This document shows, one piece after another, positions 1-7,624 of a DNA stretch of 8,786 nucleotides; the stretch's first letter is position 1, and every line of letters starts with the position of its first letter. The translations under genes and the position numbers were made by a program. The stretch is from Bifidobacteriaceae bacterium. Lineage in GTDB: Bacteria; Actinomycetota; Actinomycetes; Actinomycetales; WQXJ01. Where the stretch lies: NCBI GenBank assembly GCA_031279575.1, contig JAITIG010000118.1, positions 1 through 8,786 on the forward strand. The letters run 5' to 3'. Under the pieces are notes generated by a model. That model searched no databases. It saw only the letters and a list, made by a program, of their open reading frames with translations, and was not told the DNA's origin.

Positions 1-1
1 A

Positions 2-190
2 CCGCTGGACACCACCGAGCCCGCCGATCCGCCGGATGCCGCCGCGGCCGCCGAACCGCCTGACACCACCGAGCCCGCCGAACCGCCCGATGCCGCCGCG
101 GCCACCGCACCGCTGGACACCACCGACCCCACCGAACCGCTGGACACCACCGAGCCCGCCGAATCGCCGGACACCACCGAGCCCGCCGAG
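2..190 (+). repeat. Degenerate tandem repeat encoding the DTTEPAE tail
   Basis: The core GACACCACCGAGCCCGCCGA recurs with small changes about five times and encodes DTTEPAE-like units. The first two copies are embedded in a longer unit of about 18-19 codons (DTTEPA, then PPDAAAA, then a Pro-rich end); the last three are shorter. It is part of the L,D-transpeptidase reading frame and is cut by the left edge, so the copy number is unknown. Confidence 0.8.
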
Positions 191-1750
191 GAGCCGGCCG
201 ATGGCTCGGCGCCAAGCCCGGAGCCCTCCCCGCCTGGCGAGACAGCGGCCCACCAGCCGCTGGCAGCCGCCCCGGCGGCGAAGCGGCCGGCCGAACGCCA
301 CTCGCGCGACGGCGGCCGCCGGCGGCGGCGGCGCCTGGCCTGGTCGCTGGCGGCGACGCTGGCGCTGGTGGCGGGCCTGACCGGAGGGGTGGCCTACGCC
401 AACGAGTACTACCGCGACCGGGCCGCCCCTGGCGCCGAGTTGGCCGGCCAAAGCGTGGCCGGGCTGACCGCCGCGCAGGTCGCCGAGCGCGCGGCCGGGC
501 TGGTGGACAACCTGGAGTTCACCTTCACCCGGGCGGGTGAGAAAGCCAGCGGCAAAGCGGCCGACTTGGGGGTCCGGTCCGACCCTCAAGCCGTGGCCAA
601 CACTGTGCTGGCAGCCGGCCGGGGCGAGCCGCTGTGGAAGCGGCTCAACCCGTGGGTGGCCAAACCGGTCGCGGTGGAGGCGCAGATCGACGCCGCCACC
701 CTGGGCGCCTACCTGGATGAGACCTTCATCACCGAAGACGAGACAACCAAGGACGCCTCGGTCGAATTCGACGCCGAGGCGGGCGCCTTCAAGGTCATCC
801 CGTCGGTGACGGGCTTGAAAACCGACCCCAAGCCGGCGGTCGACGCGGTGGCGGCCTATCTGGCCAACACCGCCGCGCCAACCACCCTCGAAGTGCGCGC
901 GGAGCCGGACCCGCCGGCCATCGCGGACGCAGCGGCCGAGGCCGCCGCCCAGGCCGCCACCGCCGCCTTGGGGCGCGTCATCACCTTCGACAACGGGCAG
1001 GAGGGCTCCAAGTCCCGCACCTACCAGCTGCCGGCCGGGATGATCGGGGCTTGGGCGCGGTTCGCGCCGGACCGGGCGGCCGGCACGCTGACCTTGTCCT
1101 TCGACGCCGAGGCGATCGCCGCCGACCTGCCGCCGGTGCTGGGCGAGCAGGTGGCCGTCCCCTCCCGCAAGGAGATCAGGCTGGTCTACCCGGGCACCAC
1201 CAAGCAGATCGGGGTCAGCCAGTGGGGCCTGAACGGCCTCAAGATGGCGGACCCGGCAGGGGTGGTGGAGCAGGTGCGCCAAGCCCTGGAGGCCGGCCAG
1301 GACGCCACCATCCAGGTGCCGCTGGAGGCGGACCCGTTTCAGACCGAGACCCAGGAGCCCCCCTCCAACTACGACGAGCCGAACGGCGCGCGCTGGATCG
1401 ACGTCAACCGCTCCACCTACCTGGCCACCCTCTACGAGGGCACCACGCAGATCGCCAGCTACGTCATCTCGATTGGCAAACCCTCCACCCCCACCCCGAC
1501 CGGCGAGTTTTACGTCTACCTCAAGTACGATCACCAGATCATGCGCGGCCCCGCCTCAGACCCCTATGAGTCGCCCACCGACTGGGTGTCCTATTTCAAC
1601 GGCGGGGTGGCGTTCCACTCGGCCCCTTGGAACGAGCCGAACCTGTGGCAGATGGGCGTCTCGCACGGTTGCGTCAACATGAAAACCCGCGACGCCAAAG
1701 CCATCTACGACTTCGCGCCGATCGGCACCAAGGTGGTCGTCCACAATTAG
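2..1750 (+). CDS. L,D-transpeptidase (YkuD domain) with PG_binding_4-type repeats, membrane-anchored; 5' partial
   Basis: This is the 3' part of an enzyme that makes 3-3 cross-links in peptidoglycan at the outer face of the membrane. The frame is open to the left window edge, so the true start lies outside; 582 residues are visible. Visible residues 1-95 are a low-complexity acidic tail with repeated DTTEPAE-like units. Six arginines (106-111) are followed by one hydrophobic segment (112-133), which suggests a type II anchor with the tail in the cytoplasm. Residues about 140-450 look like two PG_binding_4-type repeats, as in VanW/YkuD proteins. The YkuD domain spans about 462-582 and carries TPTGEF and the catalytic signature H539-X14-SHGCVN, with nucleophile Cys557 (codon at 1670). 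All key residues are present. The downstream ABC genes follow without a gap. The YkuD call is firm; the repeat-domain assignment is from pattern only. GTG at 368 is in frame but would cut into the membrane segment, so it is unlikely to be the start. Confidence 0.93.
   Translation, partial: PLDTTEPADPPDAAAAAEPPDTTEPAEPPDAAAATAPLDTTDPTEPLDTTEPAESPDTTEPAEEPADGSAPSPEPSPPGETAAHQPLAAAPAAKRPAERHSRDGGRRRRRRLAWSLAATLALVAGLTGGVAYANEYYRDRAAPGAELAGQSVAGLTAAQVAERAAGLVDNLEFTFTRAGEKASGKAADLGVRSDPQAVANTVLAAGRGEPLWKRLNPWVAKPVAVEAQIDAATLGAYLDETFITEDETTKDASVEFDAEAGAFKVIPSVTGLKTDPKPAVDAVAAYLANTAAPTTLEVRAEPDPPAIADAAAEAAAQAATAALGRVITFDNGQEGSKSRTYQLPAGMIGAWARFAPDRAAGTLTLSFDAEAIAADLPPVLGEQVAVPSRKEIRLVYPGTTKQIGVSQWGLNGLKMADPAGVVEQVRQALEAGQDATIQVPLEADPFQTETQEPPSNYDEPNGARWIDVNRSTYLATLYEGTTQIASYVISIGKPSTPTPTGEFYVYLKYDHQIMRGPASDPYESPTDWVSYFNGGVAFHSAPWNEPNLWQMGVSHGCVNMKTRDAKAIYDFAPIGTKVVVHN
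1730..1736 (+). promoter_or_regulatory. Shine-Dalgarno-like AAGGTGG before the ATT start
   Basis: AAGGTGG lies inside the last codons of the L,D-transpeptidase gene, 9 nt before ATT 1746. It is one mismatch from AAGGAGG and well placed. It is the main reason for choosing ATT as the start of the ATPase gene; the other upstream candidate, CTG 1767, has no such motif. Confidence 0.5.
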
Positions 1751-2399
1751 CGCGCCCGCCCAGCCGCTGGTCCAAGCCCGGGGAGTCGGCGTCAAAATTG
1801 CCGGCCAAACGCTGCTGCCGCCAACCGACCTGACCGCCCAGGCGGGCCAAGCGGTTTGCCTGACCGGCCCCAACGGGGCTGGCAAAACCACCCTGCTGCG
1901 GGTGCTGGCGGGCCTCCAGCCGCGGTTTTCGGGGGCCGCGCTGGTGGCGGGGCGGATCCCCGACCTGCGCCAGGCGGGGTTTCGCCGGGCCGTGTCCCGC
2001 CTGGTGGCCCCAATCCCCTTCGGTTTTGCTCTGACAATCGCCGAACACCTCCGCCTGGTCGGCTTGACCTGGGGTTTCAACCCAGGCGAAGCTGAGGCGG
2101 CGGCGGCCGGCGCCTTGCGTTCGATGCTGGCCGAGGACATCGCGGACCGCTTTGCGCACCAGCTTTCAGCCGGCGAGTTGCAGGCCGCCTCGCTTTGCGT
2201 GGCCCTGCTGCGGCCGTTCTCGGTCCTGCTGGTCGACGAGCCCGAGCAAAGCCTGGACAGCGCCCGCCTGGCCGCTTTGGGCGCGGCCCTGGCCGGCGCC
2301 GCCGCTGGCGGCGCCGCGGTGGTGGCCGCCACCCACAGCGCCAGCCTGGTCGAGGCGCTGGGCGGCCCGGTGGTCGCCTTGGGCGGACAGGCCCCTTGA
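1746..2399 (+). CDS. ABC transporter ATP-binding protein, probable ATT start
   Basis: This is a cytoplasmic ATPase subunit that would power a membrane partner, most likely the next gene. The frame shows Walker A (GPNGAGKTT), a signature motif of the form LSAGE in place of LSGGQ, Walker B with catalytic Glu (VLLVDEPE), a D-loop region (SLDSAR) and an H-switch (ATHS). From ATT 1746 it is 217 residues, the usual size for a single-domain ABC ATPase. The first GTG in frame (1902) lies after Walker A and would destroy the protein, and the frame has a stop at 1680 with no ATG, GTG or TTG between. ATT 1746 shares one base with the upstream TAG stop (ATTAG) and has AAGGTGG 9 nt ahead. CTG 1767 or a sequencing indel are the alternatives. 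The transported substrate cannot be read from the sequence. Confidence 0.88.
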   Translation: MSAPAQPLVQARGVGVKIAGQTLLPPTDLTAQAGQAVCLTGPNGAGKTTLLRVLAGLQPRFSGAALVAGRIPDLRQAGFRRAVSRLVAPIPFGFALTIAEHLRLVGLTWGFNPGEAEAAAAGALRSMLAEDIADRFAHQLSAGELQAASLCVALLRPFSVLLVDEPEQSLDSARLAALGAALAGAAAGGAAVVAATHSASLVEALGGPVVALGGQAP

Positions 2400-2401
2400 C
2401 C

Positions 2402-3991
2402 ATGCCTCCCGCCAGCCCCCCGGCGGTTTGGAGCCTGCGCCGGTTCCGCCCGGCCGATGCCGTCGGCTCCGGCCGGGCGCGGCGCGGCGCCTGGGCGCGG
2501 GGCTACGAGGCGGCCGTCGGGTTGGCGGTGGTGCTGGCTTGCGCGGGCGGCGTCTTGTTCGAGGCCAGGGCGCGCCTGGCCGCCTCCCGGGCGGCGCTCG
2601 GCCTGGGGCAAACCGCGGCCGCGGCCGCGCCGGACGGCCTGGGCGCGGTGGCGGCGGCGGCAGTTTGGCTTGGCTTGGCCGCCTGGGCCGGATTCGCGGC
2701 CGGCGGGTGGCGCGGACCGGTCTTGGGCGACCCGTTCGCCGTTTTCGCCACCCTGGAGGCGGCCGCACCCGGCGCGCGGGCGGCGCGGCGGCGGTTTGGC
2801 CGCTCAGCGGCCTTCTTGGCGGCTGCGGCAGTGGCCCTGTGGGCGGCGGGCGGGCTGGTTGGCGGCGCGGCGCCGACCTGGGCCGGGGCCCTGGCCGGGT
2901 TTGGGTTCGCCTTGGCCGGCGCCGGCTTGGCGGCGGTGGCTTGGCTGGCGGGCGAGGCGGCGCCGCGCGCCGCCCGCGGCGCGGCCGCGGCCGCGGTCTG
3001 GGGCGGCTTGGCCGGCGCCTGGGCGCTGGCGGCCGCCGGGCCCGGACGCCTGCTGGAGGCCTGGGCGGTGTTCGGGCTGGGGGCGGCCGGCGCGGGGGCG
3101 GAAACCGCCTGGTTCTTGGGCGCCTGCGCGGCGGCCGCCCTGATCTGTTTGGCCTGGGCGGCGCCGGCGCTGGCCCGCCGGCTGTGGCCGCCGGTGGTGC
3201 TGGGACAGGCGCTGGCCTGGGAGGCGGCCGGCTTGGCCGCGGCAAGCGGGGCGGCCGGGGAGGCGCTGGCCGCCTACCGCGCTGCCCCAAGGCGGCCCTG
3301 GGGCAGGCCCTTGGGGCGGCGGGGCGGCTGGTTTTGGGCTTTCGCGCGGGCTGATTTTGTGGCCCTGGCCAGGACACCAGGCCGTTTGGCGGCCGGCGCG
3401 GCCGGGCTGGCGCTGGCGGGGTTGGCTCTGGCGCAGGCCATCGCCGCCGCCCCGGCCAACCCCCTGCCGCCAGGCGCGCTCGGCGCCGCGGCCGCCGTCA
3501 TCGCCTATGCCGCGCTCGGGCCGTTCACCGACGGCCTGCGGGACTGGGCCAACGACCTGCGCGGGCCGGGCGCTTTTGGCGCGCCGCCGGCCCGCCTGGC
3601 GCTGGCCCGCCTGGTCGCGCCGGCCACGCTGGGGCTGGCCCTGACCGGCGCGGGCGCGCTGGCGGGCGCCTTGGCGGGCGGGCCGGCCTCGGCTGGCTGG
3701 TTGGCGGCCGGGGTGGTGGCTTGGACGCTGGTGGCGCTGGCGGCGCGGGGGCGCGACGCCCTGCGCGGGGCGCCGCCGCTGCGGTTGGCGGCGCCGCTGG
3801 CGACCCCCATGGGCGACCCGGCGCCAGTCATCTTGGCCGCCTGGAACGCCGATGCCGTCTTGCTTGGCGCCGGGTTCGGCTACCTCGCGGCCGGGGCCCC
3901 GCGCCCGGGCGGCCTAATCGCCTGGACGGCGGCGGCGCTGGTCCTGGCCGTCCTCACCGCCGCCCACCGCGCCCGCGCCCACCTGCGCTAA
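2402..3991 (+). CDS. Polytopic membrane protein, putative ABC transmembrane partner (DUF6297-like)
   Basis: This 529-residue, very Ala/Gly/Leu-rich protein has about 11-13 hydrophobic segments, for example near residues 34-54, 80-101, 134-155, 160-184, 191-212, 236-257, 328-348, 359-377, 404-426, 430-447, 474-497 and 504-520. A basic, less hydrophobic stretch sits near 290-328. A polar patch (TDGLRDWANDLRG, about 376-388) follows a membrane segment and may be a cytoplasmic coupling loop. ATG 2402 lies 2 nt after the ATPase stop, so the two genes are probably translationally coupled; the frame extends further upstream but that part overlaps the ATPase C-terminus. The layout matches actinobacterial loci where a DUF6297-type protein follows an ABC ATPase; that family match is recalled, not searched. 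Function and direction of transport are unknown. Confidence 0.85.
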   Translation: MPPASPPAVWSLRRFRPADAVGSGRARRGAWARGYEAAVGLAVVLACAGGVLFEARARLAASRAALGLGQTAAAAAPDGLGAVAAAAVWLGLAAWAGFAAGGWRGPVLGDPFAVFATLEAAAPGARAARRRFGRSAAFLAAAAVALWAAGGLVGGAAPTWAGALAGFGFALAGAGLAAVAWLAGEAAPRAARGAAAAAVWGGLAGAWALAAAGPGRLLEAWAVFGLGAAGAGAETAWFLGACAAAALICLAWAAPALARRLWPPVVLGQALAWEAAGLAAASGAAGEALAAYRAAPRRPWGRPLGRRGGWFWAFARADFVALARTPGRLAAGAAGLALAGLALAQAIAAAPANPLPPGALGAAAAVIAYAALGPFTDGLRDWANDLRGPGAFGAPPARLALARLVAPATLGLALTGAGALAGALAGGPASAGWLAAGVVAWTLVALAARGRDALRGAPPLRLAAPLATPMGDPAPVILAAWNADAVLLGAGFGYLAAGAPRPGGLIAWTAAALVLAVLTAAHRARAHLR

Positions 3992-6123
3992 CGCGCCTCG
4001 GCCGGGACCGGGGCAGGGTCATAGATCTCAATGCCGAGGCCCGCCAGCATCTGGGGCAGGCTGGTGACGGTGTCGAGGTCGTATCGCTTCTCATCGTCGC
4101 TCAAGGCGGCCCAGTCGATCTGGGCGTAAATGTGGCTCGAGCGGCCGGAGCGGATGGCGAACTGGGCCCACCGCCGGTGCTCCAAGGCGGCCAGCAACTC
4201 GATCTGGGCGGCCGAGAACTCGTAAAGCTGCGGCTTGGCGGCGGGTTTGCGCCACGACAGGCGGGCGGCGGCGAGTTTCAGCGGCACGCCGAGCAACTGC
4301 GCCCGGTTCGAGCTTTGGTCGGCCGCGGAGACCTCTTCCCAGGACTTGCCGGCGTTGGCCGAGTTGGTGGCGTTGTTGGTGGCCTGCGCGCTCGCCAAAT
4401 AAACCTCGTGGACCTGGCGGGCCTGGTCTAGCAGCTTGGCGGGCGCCACGGCCGAGACGTATCCGGCCGGCCGGCGCGGCGACCAGCCCGCCCGGGCCGC
4501 CAAGGTGGGCAGGCGCCATGCGAACTCAAGCGCCCGCACCCAGCGCGCCGGCGGCTCCAAGGCCGCCACGGCGGGCGAACCCTCGGCCAGATGCAGCACT
4601 GCGCGCGCCATCGAGTTCAGCTCGTCGGGGGCGAGCAGAATCAACTCGTCCGGGGCTGGATCGGCCCCGAACACATCCACCCGGCCGGCCGCCAAAATCG
4701 CCTCAGCCTGGTCCGCGACCCGCGCCACCAACGCCTCGTCGATCCCGCCGGCCGCTCCCCCCACCCCGGCCTGGGCGCGGATCGGCCCGGCCGAGCCGAA
4801 CAGGGTGGACACGTCCAAGGGCCAGGTGGCGGCGTCGGCGCGGATTTGGTCCGCCAGGCGCTGGCATGCGGTCAGGGTCAAGATGCCCGGGTCCGCCACC
4901 AGCTCGCGGCGCCCAATCAGCCTGACGCCGGAGCCGGCCAAACCCGCCATCCCCGAGCCAACCGACAGCTCCGGCACCACCACGCCAACCCTGGCCCCGG
5001 CCGCCCCCAGTTGGCGGCTGACGGCGCTGCCGATGGCGATGGCCGCCGCCGGGTCGACCTCCTCCAAGGCGACAATCACAGTTGGCCCGGTGGCCTGCCC
5101 CCGCTTCGGATCGGCCGGCGGCCGCCACTTGCCGTCGTTGAGCACCTGCTCGACGGTTTGAGCCGCATCGGCGCCGGTGGCTGCCGCAAGCCTCGCAAAC
5201 ACGATGTCGCCCCGGCCGCCCAAACCCGCCTTGGCGGTTTCGGCCCACGCCTCGTCCAGGCCAACGCAGTGGACCGCCATCGCCTCCCCCGGCTCCTGCC
5301 AGCCGATGACGGCGTGCCGCACCAGTTCGGCCGCCAACAGCCCGTCGCCCACGATGATCGGCGGCGGGGTGATGCGGTCGGCGACCACCGGCGGCAACTG
5401 CCGCCAGCAGCCGATCGCCAACTGCACGCTGCGGCACACCGCCGTCGAGCGCTGCTGGCGGCCCCACAGCTGGGCGGCCTCGCGGCCGTCGAACAGCAGC
5501 ACGGCATCGGGCGACTCGGCTGGGCGGCTGGCCACCAGCGTGGCCAAACGCATCGTCTCGTAGTCTGTCTCGCCCGCCACCACCACCTGGCTGCTGCCCT
5601 CGAGCACCTCGGCCAGCCGGGCGCCGAGCGGCAGCGCGATCGCGCCGCAGGCTCGCAGCCGCGCCGCCTCGGCGGGTTTGAAATCGCCCAGCACCACCGG
5701 CTTGCCGCCCCGGCCGCGCGGCGGGCGGGCGGCGGCGTAGGCGGCCGCCAAGTCGTACACGTCGGGGCGGGTGCCGACAATCACCGCGTGGTTCTTGGCC
5801 CGCCGCGCCCGCCACCTGTCGCGCCCGCCTTGGAGCAGCCCTTGAACCGAGCTGACAATCCAGCCCACCGCCAGCACCAGGCAGATCACCGCCAAGAAGC
5901 GCGCCGCGTCGAGCACCAGGGGGATCGGCTGGCCGGTCGAGGCCTCGAATGAGAGCGCGAACAGCGAGACCGACCAGTACAGCAGGTCGCTGAAACCGGC
6001 CTCCGGCCGGTACTGCGCCCAGCCGATCAGCCCCAGCCCGATGGTCAGCACCCCGGCCGCCACCAGCAGCCAGCGCCCGCTGGCCCAGGCCCGGTTGTCA
6101 AAGTCGGCTGGCGCGCGCGTCAT
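3988..6123 (-). CDS. Membrane-anchored TrkA-N-like protein with C-terminal RyR-type repeats
   Basis: The protein has 711 residues from ATG 6123. Hydrophobic segments at about 18-36 and 69-93 flank a helix-like stretch (about 44-58, DLLYWSVSLFALS), which recalls a two-helix ion-channel fold without a TVGYG filter. A Rossmann-like domain starts near 112, but its glycine loop reads VGTRPDVYD rather than GxGxxG. A second Rossmann-like unit near 254 has VGDGLLAAELV. The C-terminus has two RyR-like repeats. The first (about 570-617) has VHEVYL, SWEEV and SNRAQ. The second (about 643-701) has LEHRRW and DEKRYDLDTV followed by LPQMLAGLG, but lacks the usual GWxYG. Related actinobacterial proteins pair TrkA-N with RyR repeats; their ligand is not established to my knowledge. 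The start 21 nt upstream (6144) is also possible, but 6123 has AAAGGA 10 nt ahead and lies 4 nt after the pyk stop. Ion conduction is doubtful; a nucleotide or metabolite sensor is an inference. Confidence 0.85.
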   Translation of the reverse strand: MTRAPADFDNRAWASGRWLLVAAGVLTIGLGLIGWAQYRPEAGFSDLLYWSVSLFALSFEASTGQPIPLVLDAARFLAVICLVLAVGWIVSSVQGLLQGGRDRWRARRAKNHAVIVGTRPDVYDLAAAYAAARPPRGRGGKPVVLGDFKPAEAARLRACGAIALPLGARLAEVLEGSSQVVVAGETDYETMRLATLVASRPAESPDAVLLFDGREAAQLWGRQQRSTAVCRSVQLAIGCWRQLPPVVADRITPPPIIVGDGLLAAELVRHAVIGWQEPGEAMAVHCVGLDEAWAETAKAGLGGRGDIVFARLAAATGADAAQTVEQVLNDGKWRPPADPKRGQATGPTVIVALEEVDPAAAIAIGSAVSRQLGAAGARVGVVVPELSVGSGMAGLAGSGVRLIGRRELVADPGILTLTACQRLADQIRADAATWPLDVSTLFGSAGPIRAQAGVGGAAGGIDEALVARVADQAEAILAAGRVDVFGADPAPDELILLAPDELNSMARAVLHLAEGSPAVAALEPPARWVRALEFAWRLPTLAARAGWSPRRPAGYVSAVAPAKLLDQARQVHEVYLASAQATNNATNSANAGKSWEEVSAADQSSNRAQLLGVPLKLAAARLSWRKPAAKPQLYEFSAAQIELLAALEHRRWAQFAIRSGRSSHIYAQIDWAALSDDEKRYDLDTVTSLPQMLAGLGIEIYDPAPVPAEAR

Positions 6124-6127
6124 CGGC

Positions 6128-7606
6128 TCAGTTTCCTTTCTCATCGCCGCCCGCCCCGGCCGGCGTCGCGGGCAGGGATTCTGTGGTCACGTCCAGCTCC
6201 CCCACCCGGTGGACCAGGATCTGGTTGGTGGTGCCGGTCCGGCCCATCGGGGCGCCGGACACGATCACCACCGTGTCCCCCCGCCGGCCCAGGCCGTGCG
6301 CCTTGAGCACCGAGTCGGCGCCCAGGATCATGCGGTCGGTGTGCTCGTAGGTCGGCACCTGGAAGGCGCTGATGCCCCAGGCCAGCGCCAGCTGGCGTTG
6401 GACCGCCGGGTTCGGGGTCAGAGCGATCAGCGGGATGGGCGAGCGCAGGCGCGCCATCCGCCGGGCCGAGTCGCCCGTCTCGGTGAACGCCACCAGGTAG
6501 GCGGCCTCCATGGTGTCGGCGATCTGCGCCGCCGCCTTGGTCAAGATCCCCGCGTTGGTGCGCGGCGTGGCGCTCACGGGCCTGATCCGCCCGCCGCCGC
6601 CGGCCTCGGTCGCCTCGATGATCCGGGCCATGGTGCGCGCCGCGTCGATGGGGTAGGCGCCGGTGGCGGTCTCCCCGGACAGCATCACGGCGTCGGCGCC
6701 GTCCAGCACCGCGTTGGCGCAGTCGGAGGCCTCGGCCCGGGTGGGCCTGGGGCTGGCGATCATCGAGTCGAGCACCTGGGTCGCCACGATCACCGGCTTG
6801 GCGTAGCGCCGGGCCAGGTCGATGGCGTCTTTTTGCACCAGCGGCACGTCCTCCAGCGGCAGCTCGACCCCCAAGTCGCCGCGCGCCACCATGATGGCGT
6901 CGAAGGTCCGCACAATCTGGTGCAGGTTGTGGACCGCCTGCGGTTTTTCAATCTTGGCCACCACCGGCCGCCTCAGCCCCGCCTGGCGCATGACGGCTTG
7001 GACGGCGTCGAAATCGGCCGCCGAGCGCACAAACGACAAAGCGACGATGTCGACCCCCAAGTCCAGCGCGAAGCGCAAGTCGGCCACGTCTTTGGCGGTC
7101 AGGGCGGGCACGGAGACGGCCACCCCCGGCAGGTTCAGCCCCTTGTGGTCGGAGATCTCGCCGCCCACCTCCACGGTGGTGACCACGTCGGTGGCGGTGA
7201 CTTGGTCGATTCGGACCACCACTTTGCCGTCGTCGATCAGGATCAGGTCGCGCGGGCGGGCGTCGCCGGGCAGCCCCTGGTAGGTGGTGGAGGCGCGCTG
7301 GCTGGTGCCCTCGACGTCATCGGTCGTGATGGTGAAGCGGTCGCCGGCCGCCAACTCGACCGGCTGGCCGCCTTTGAAGCGCCCCAACCGGATTTTGGGC
7401 CCCTGCAGGTCCGCCAGGATGCCGACGGGCTCCCCCAAGCGCTCGGACACCGAGCGGATGGCCTGGTAGACGGCCCGGTGCTGGGCGTGGGCGCCGTGGG
7501 ACAAGTTGAGCCGGGCGACGTTCATGCCCGCGTCGATCAGCTCGGCGATCCGCTCGGCCGACTCGGTGGCCGGCCCTATGGTGCAGACGATTTTGGCGCG
7601 CCGCAT
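6128..7606 (-). CDS. pyk: Pyruvate kinase
   Basis: The enzyme transfers phosphate from phosphoenolpyruvate to ADP, giving pyruvate and ATP in the last step of glycolysis in the cytoplasm. The 492 residues are full length for bacterial pyruvate kinase. Seen in order: CTIGPA near the N-terminus, R32-x-N34-x-S36-H37-G38 (substrate and monovalent-cation site), ADLQGPKIR with D66, the B-domain (about 75-165), VAKIEKPQ with catalytic K218 and metal ligand E220, MVARGDLGVE with D244, ATQVLDSM, MLSGETA (308-314), and a C-terminal allosteric domain ending GRTGTTNQILVHRV. Lys71 stands where potassium-dependent enzymes carry Glu (rabbit muscle Glu117); in the family Lys here goes with potassium-independent activity. 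ATG 7606 is preceded by AAGGAG at 5 nt. The RyR-repeat gene follows 4 nt after the stop, so the two are probably co-transcribed. Confidence 0.98.
   Translation of the reverse strand: MRRAKIVCTIGPATESAERIAELIDAGMNVARLNLSHGAHAQHRAVYQAIRSVSERLGEPVGILADLQGPKIRLGRFKGGQPVELAAGDRFTITTDDVEGTSQRASTTYQGLPGDARPRDLILIDDGKVVVRIDQVTATDVVTTVEVGGEISDHKGLNLPGVAVSVPALTAKDVADLRFALDLGVDIVALSFVRSAADFDAVQAVMRQAGLRRPVVAKIEKPQAVHNLHQIVRTFDAIMVARGDLGVELPLEDVPLVQKDAIDLARRYAKPVIVATQVLDSMIASPRPTRAEASDCANAVLDGADAVMLSGETATGAYPIDAARTMARIIEATEAGGGGRIRPVSATPRTNAGILTKAAAQIADTMEAAYLVAFTETGDSARRMARLRSPIPLIALTPNPAVQRQLALAWGISAFQVPTYEHTDRMILGADSVLKAHGLGRRGDTVVIVSGAPMGRTGTTNQILVHRVGELDVTTESLPATPAGAGGDEKGN
6134..6139 (-). promoter_or_regulatory. 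Ribosome binding site AAAGGA deciding the start of the RyR-repeat gene
   Basis: On the minus strand AAAGGA sits in the last codons of pyruvate kinase, 10 nt before ATG 6123. No comparable motif precedes ATG 6144. It supports the shorter start and translational coupling to pyk. Confidence 0.65.
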
Positions 7607-7611
7607 GGCAA

Positions 7612-7617
7612 CTCCTT
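7612..7617 (-). promoter_or_regulatory. Strong ribosome binding site (AAGGAG) of pyk
   Basis: On the minus strand TAAGGAG is followed by TTGCC and then ATG 7606. It is the clearest Shine-Dalgarno sequence noticed in the window and fixes the pyk start. No convincing -10/-35 pair was seen in the 87-nt gap upstream. Confidence 0.85.
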
Positions 7618-7624
7618 AGCAACT

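Noticed and set aside
36..380. Pro/Arg-rich small protein with PP-PPNR repeats
   Set aside because: It is the out-of-frame reading of the transpeptidase tail repeats; it ends just inside the membrane-anchor region and has no start signal.
1902..2399. GTG 1902 as start of the ABC ATPase
   Set aside because: It lies downstream of GPNGAGKTT, so the product would lack the ATP-binding loop although the upstream frame is intact and conserved-looking.
2152..3377. Long open frames of about 400 residues on both strands over the ABC genes
   Set aside because: They translate to Arg/Pro/Gly-rich sequence with no domain and exist because stops are rare at this GC content. The ATPase and membrane-protein frames carry clear motifs and helices.
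4591..5952. A 453-residue + strand frame opposite the RyR-repeat gene
   Set aside because: It is an antisense shadow rich in Arg, Pro and His, whereas the minus-strand frame shows membrane helices and RyR-like motifs.
6124..6144. Upstream ATG 6144 as start of the RyR-repeat protein
   Set aside because: It overlaps pyk by 17 nt and has no good ribosome binding site, while ATG 6123 has AAAGGA at 10 nt. It cannot be fully excluded.
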